DNA of 64,000 nt from Marinobacterium nitratireducens (lineage in GTDB: Bacteria > Pseudomonadota > Gammaproteobacteria > Pseudomonadales > Balneatricaceae), in the NCBI RefSeq assembly GCF_014645375.1, contig NZ_BMLT01000003.1, positions 397,143 through 461,142 of the forward strand, given 5' to 3'. Shown one piece after another: positions 61,560 to 64,000 of this stretch. The translations under genes and the position numbers were made by a program. The notes under the pieces were generated by a model. That model searched no databases. It saw only the letters and a list, made by a program, of their open reading frames with translations, and had not been told where the DNA came from. The stretch's first letter is position 1. Each line of letters begins with the position of its first letter.

Positions 61560-61696
61560 AAGAATGCATTAAGCATCCTTGCTTCATATATCAGCACGCC
61601 AGGTATCGAAGCGCGATCCATCACTAGTGTAGGCTCCAGTGGACTGAGCGGGCATTGTGATGAACGGTAGCGAACGCCAACACCTCGCTGATTGAA

Positions 61697-61723
61697 TTTA
61701 GTTAATATATTAATTATATTAAC
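61697..61723. promoter_or_regulatory. HpaR-type operator before orphan permease
   Basis: TTTAGTTAATATATTAA (61697-61713) is identical over 17 nt to the boxes at 11294-11310 and 11572-11588. It is embedded in a larger dyad with 9-bp arms GTTAATATA (61701-61709) and TATATTAAC (61715-61723). It ends 32 bp before the permease start, covering the likely promoter. Confidence 0.75.
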
Positions 61724-61755
61724 AAACCTCAACGACGACTCGGAATTTTCCCCCT

Positions 61756-63081
61756 ATGTTATCCACTTCAACGATCCCGGCCTTCATCCCGCGATTCCTG
61801 GATCGTTGCTCCGGGCCCCTGATGTTCAGCGCCATGCTGCTCGGCCTTGCCGATACCTTCGACCTCATCGAGGCCAGCCATATCGCCACCCTGCTGGCCT
61901 GGTCGTTCGTACTGCTGGAGCTGCGCAATCTGAGCGGCAAACAACGGCGCCTGATCCTGATTCTGGGCACGGCGGGGGCGCTCTTCACCTGCTGGGCCTG
62001 GATCAGGGGCAGCCAGATCGGGCTACTGGATATCCTCGGCGAGCACCTTAAGCTGGCCATGCTGCTGGCGGCCGTCAACTTCATTCGTCTGGTATCGAGG
62101 CTCGAGCCCGCAGCGGATTGCAAGGGAATGTGCAGTTTCCTGACCACCCTGGGCGGCATGCACTTTTTTTCCTCGGTGGCGAATTTCTCCTCGGTCCTGA
62201 TGGTCGGCGACCAGCTCTATCGCTCCGAGCGCCTGTCCGCGCTGTCGCAGATCATTCTCGCGCGGGGATTCAGTCTCGCGGTGCTCTGGTCACCCTTTCT
62301 CAGCATCCTGCCGATGATCCTCGACAAGGTGCCGGGCACCGATATCTATGAGATCTACCCTTTCACGCTTTCACTGGCGCTGCTGGGTCTGTTACTGACA
62401 CTGCTCGAATGCCGGTTCAGGCGCGCTGACGCGATGCGTGAATACGCGGGTTACCCGATCAAGCGCTCCACGCTGCTGCTCCCGGCACTGCTGATTTCCA
62501 GCGTGCTGCTGATTACCTGGCAGGCGCCCACCCTGCCCACCACCGGTCTGGTCGCCACCCTGGCAATACTGGTCCCATTTTTCATCCTGAGCCGGAAAAA
62601 AGGGGCAAGCACGGCAATCCGCACAACCGCCAGCCACATTGTCGAGCGCCTGCCGGACGCCCGCGGCGAAATATCGCTGTTTCTCGTCGCGGGCCTGCTC
62701 GCCGCCGGGGTCAAGGGCTGCATTGCACTGGGGCTGGTCGACCTGCCGTTCGATGAGACCAATGCGGACATCGCCAGCCTGGTCCTCGTTTCCATCGTCG
62801 TCTTCTCCGCCCTGGGGGTGCACCAGTTCGCGCTGGTCGCAATCTTCATGGGCTTCTTCGCCGACATCACCACCACACCAACGCTGATGGCCATCGCCTA
62901 CGTGGTGGGGACGGCGCTGTCGATGTCCGGCAGCATTTTCAGCGGTTTGAACTTCATCCTTCAGGCCCGCTTTCGCTGCACCGCTCGCGAGATACTGGCC
63001 AACAATACCCTTTACACCCTGGTAATGCTGGCGGTAACGCTCTGCACGCTCCAGGTGCTGGAATACTGCGGGGTGAGGTAA
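61756..63081 (+). CDS. Polytopic inner-membrane permease, ion-transporter-like
   Basis: 441 residues with about 11-12 hydrophobic segments and no recognised signature; the alternating long helices, the HFFSSVANFSSVLMVGDQLYRSERLSALSQIILARGFSLAVLWSPFLSILPMIL re-entrant-like segment and its GVHQFALVAIFMGFFADITTTPTLMAIAYVVGTALSMSGSIFSGLNFIL counterpart resemble the inverted repeats of the ion-transporter superfamily (ArsB/DASS/CitT). It stands alone with its own HpaR-type operator, so uptake of 4-hydroxyphenylacetate, homoprotocatechuate or a relative is predicted. It is the last gene before the second tRNA block. A Na+/H+ antiporter-type function is an alternative. Confidence 0.7.
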   Translation: MLSTSTIPAFIPRFLDRCSGPLMFSAMLLGLADTFDLIEASHIATLLAWSFVLLELRNLSGKQRRLILILGTAGALFTCWAWIRGSQIGLLDILGEHLKLAMLLAAVNFIRLVSRLEPAADCKGMCSFLTTLGGMHFFSSVANFSSVLMVGDQLYRSERLSALSQIILARGFSLAVLWSPFLSILPMILDKVPGTDIYEIYPFTLSLALLGLLLTLLECRFRRADAMREYAGYPIKRSTLLLPALLISSVLLITWQAPTLPTTGLVATLAILVPFFILSRKKGASTAIRTTASHIVERLPDARGEISLFLVAGLLAAGVKGCIALGLVDLPFDETNADIASLVLVSIVVFSALGVHQFALVAIFMGFFADITTTPTLMAIAYVVGTALSMSGSIFSGLNFILQARFRCTAREILANNTLYTLVMLAVTLCTLQVLEYCGVR

Positions 63082-63342
63082 CTAGGCGCCCCCGCGCTCC
63101 CCAGTCAGGGCAGGCGCGGGAGGACAGAAAAAACGGAGTGCCAGCCGACATCAATCGATCTGCAATACAATCGATTTGATGGGGTTCGCGATGCCCGAAA
63201 GACGTGCCAGACGTTCAGGATAGTCGGGATGCATCACTCAGCCCATCCTACACGACCGGCATTCCGGTCGTGGCCCCGACAAGTAAAAAGCGGGGTCGCC
63301 CTGAAGATAGGTACTGAGTGGCTGTATCTTGAGGATATGTAT

Positions 63343-63360
63343 TGGAGCGGGAAACGAGAC
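63343..63360 (-). pseudogene. tRNA-Gly 3'-end remnant (right block)
   Basis: TGGAGCGGGAAACGAGAC without the tRNA body; equivalent to 18055-18072. Confidence 0.8.
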
Positions 63361-63456
63361 GCAACCGGCCGGCGTCCCGGTCGAGGCCCCGACGTATAAA
63401 TAGCGGGGTCGCCTTTCAGACGGGCAGGGATTTTAAGTAACAAAATAAAGAAAATT

Positions 63457-63474
63457 TGGAGCGGGAAACGAGAC
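63457..63474 (-). pseudogene. tRNA-Gly 3'-end remnant (right block), second
   Basis: Same 18-bp string; equivalent to 18169-18186. Confidence 0.8.
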
Positions 63475-63569
63475 GCAACCGGCCGGCGCTCCGGTCGTGA
63501 CCCCTACGAATAAAAAGCGGGTCGCCCTAGAGATTGGCGCGGACGTTATTACTTGGAACCAAGAATGAT

Positions 63570-63645
<76 letters not shown>

Positions 63646-63648
63646 TGA

Positions 63649-63724
63649 TGGCATCCCGTAGGGGGTTCGAACCCCTGTTACCGCCGTGAAAGGGCGGTGT
63701 CCTAGACCACTAGACGAACGGGAC
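63649..63724 (-). tRNA. tRNA-Glu (anticodon TTC), second copy
   Basis: 76 nt, identical to that at 18361; separated from tRNA-Gly by 3 nt instead of 2. Confidence 0.98.
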
Positions 63725-63880
63725 ACATATTGGGGTTACAAGTGACGCGTGACGCGTGACTACCAACCCTGAAACTCAGGCCTCTATTGCAAAATCCCAA
63801 GTTTCCGAAAGCCAGCCGTCCTGAACGGCACTTGCTTTCGACGCGTAACGCGCAACCTGTCACGCGTTACCTTCAAGCAT
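63725..63880. repeat. Spacer between tRNA modules with GACGCGT repeats
   Basis: Short direct repeats GTGACGCGTGACGCGTGAC near 63741 and, inverted, GCGTAACGCG...GTCACGCGTTACC near 63843-63872 can fold together. A typical tRNA-array spacer; not coding. Confidence 0.6.
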
Positions 63881-63956
<76 letters not shown>

Positions 63957-63959
63957 TGA

Positions 63960-64000
63960 TGGCATCCCGTAGGGGGTTCGAACCCCTGTTACCGCCGTGA
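63960..64000 (-). tRNA. tRNA-Glu (anticodon TTC), third copy, cut by window end
   Basis: The 3' 41 nt of the gene, from CCA to the anticodon stem, are present and identical to the other copies; the rest lies beyond the window. Confidence 0.93.

Larger units (their letters stand above)
63082..63569. repeat. Repeat region downstream of second tRNA block
   Basis: Non-coding. Hairpin units at about 63250-63302 (a perfect CACGACCGG/CCGGTCGTG stem), 63363-63413 and 63477-63527, matching those near 18.0-18.2 kb. It contains two tRNA-Gly 3'-end remnants. Confidence 0.75.

Overview
The window comes from a GC-rich gammaproteobacterium. Gene families, operon style and encoded CCA ends of the tRNAs suit a marine Oceanospirillales-type bacterium (Marinobacterium/Halomonas-like); that placement is inference, not demonstrated. 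Most of the 64 kb is an aromatic-catabolism supercluster: homoprotocatechuate meta-cleavage (hpa), benzoate/catechol (ben-cat), hydroquinone/hydroxyquinol (hap/pnp-like), the 3-oxoadipate trunk (pcaIJFD) and gentisate (nag-like), interleaved with TRAP transporters, two sulfatases and many regulators.

Layout. 1-2.5 kb: end of a WD40 protein and two exported proteins, plus a 51-codon small ORF. 2.5-5 kb: acyl-CoA-dehydrogenase-fold oxygenase plus flavin reductase under an HxlR regulator with two tandem palindromes. 5.3-7 kb: AidB-type acyl-CoA dehydrogenase, then 680 bp of inverted repeats. 7.7-17.6 kb: hpa cluster, with hpaF-hpaR-ALDH-hpaD leftward and hpaH-hpaI-hpaG1-hpaG2-hpaE-dctP rightward. 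17.6-18.4 kb: degenerate repeats and tRNA-Gly/tRNA-Glu. 18.5-28 kb: benE, then a leftward catBCA-benABCD-benK run with divergent catR/benM. 29-38 kb: TAXI-TRAP, then an AT-richer patch with DctPQM-TRAP, sulfatase and IclR. 38.3-40.7 kb: decayed IS66 with 8-bp target duplication. 40.9-46.8 kb: hydroquinone operon. 47.3-51.9 kb: pcaR and pcaIJFD. 52-56.8 kb: gentisate operon and two LysR genes. 56.9-61.5 kb: TAXI-TRAP and a second sulfatase. 61.7-63.1 kb: orphan permease behind an HpaR-type box. 63.1-64 kb: second copy of the repeat/tRNA block and the start of a third.

How it fits together. Benzoate goes to catechol and through CatA/B/C to the enol-lactone; hydroquinone goes through HapCD, the semialdehyde dehydrogenase and maleylacetate reductase to 3-oxoadipate; hydroxyquinol joins at maleylacetate. 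All three need PcaIJ and PcaF, and the catechol branch also needs PcaD; these are encoded once, in the middle. Gentisate is processed separately to fumarate and pyruvate. The hpa genes turn homoprotocatechuate into pyruvate and succinic semialdehyde.

Main leads: (i) two TRAP-transporter/cytoplasmic-sulfatase modules beside phenol ring-cleavage operons, suggesting uptake and intracellular desulfation of aryl sulfates; (ii) a 17-nt HpaR-like box identical at two hpa promoters and in front of an uncharacterised permease 50 kb away; (iii) a 45-kb catabolic block flanked by ~586-bp direct repeats carrying tRNA genes, with no integrase; (iv) a shared IclR-type palindrome at the pca, hydroquinone and TRAP-sulfatase promoters.
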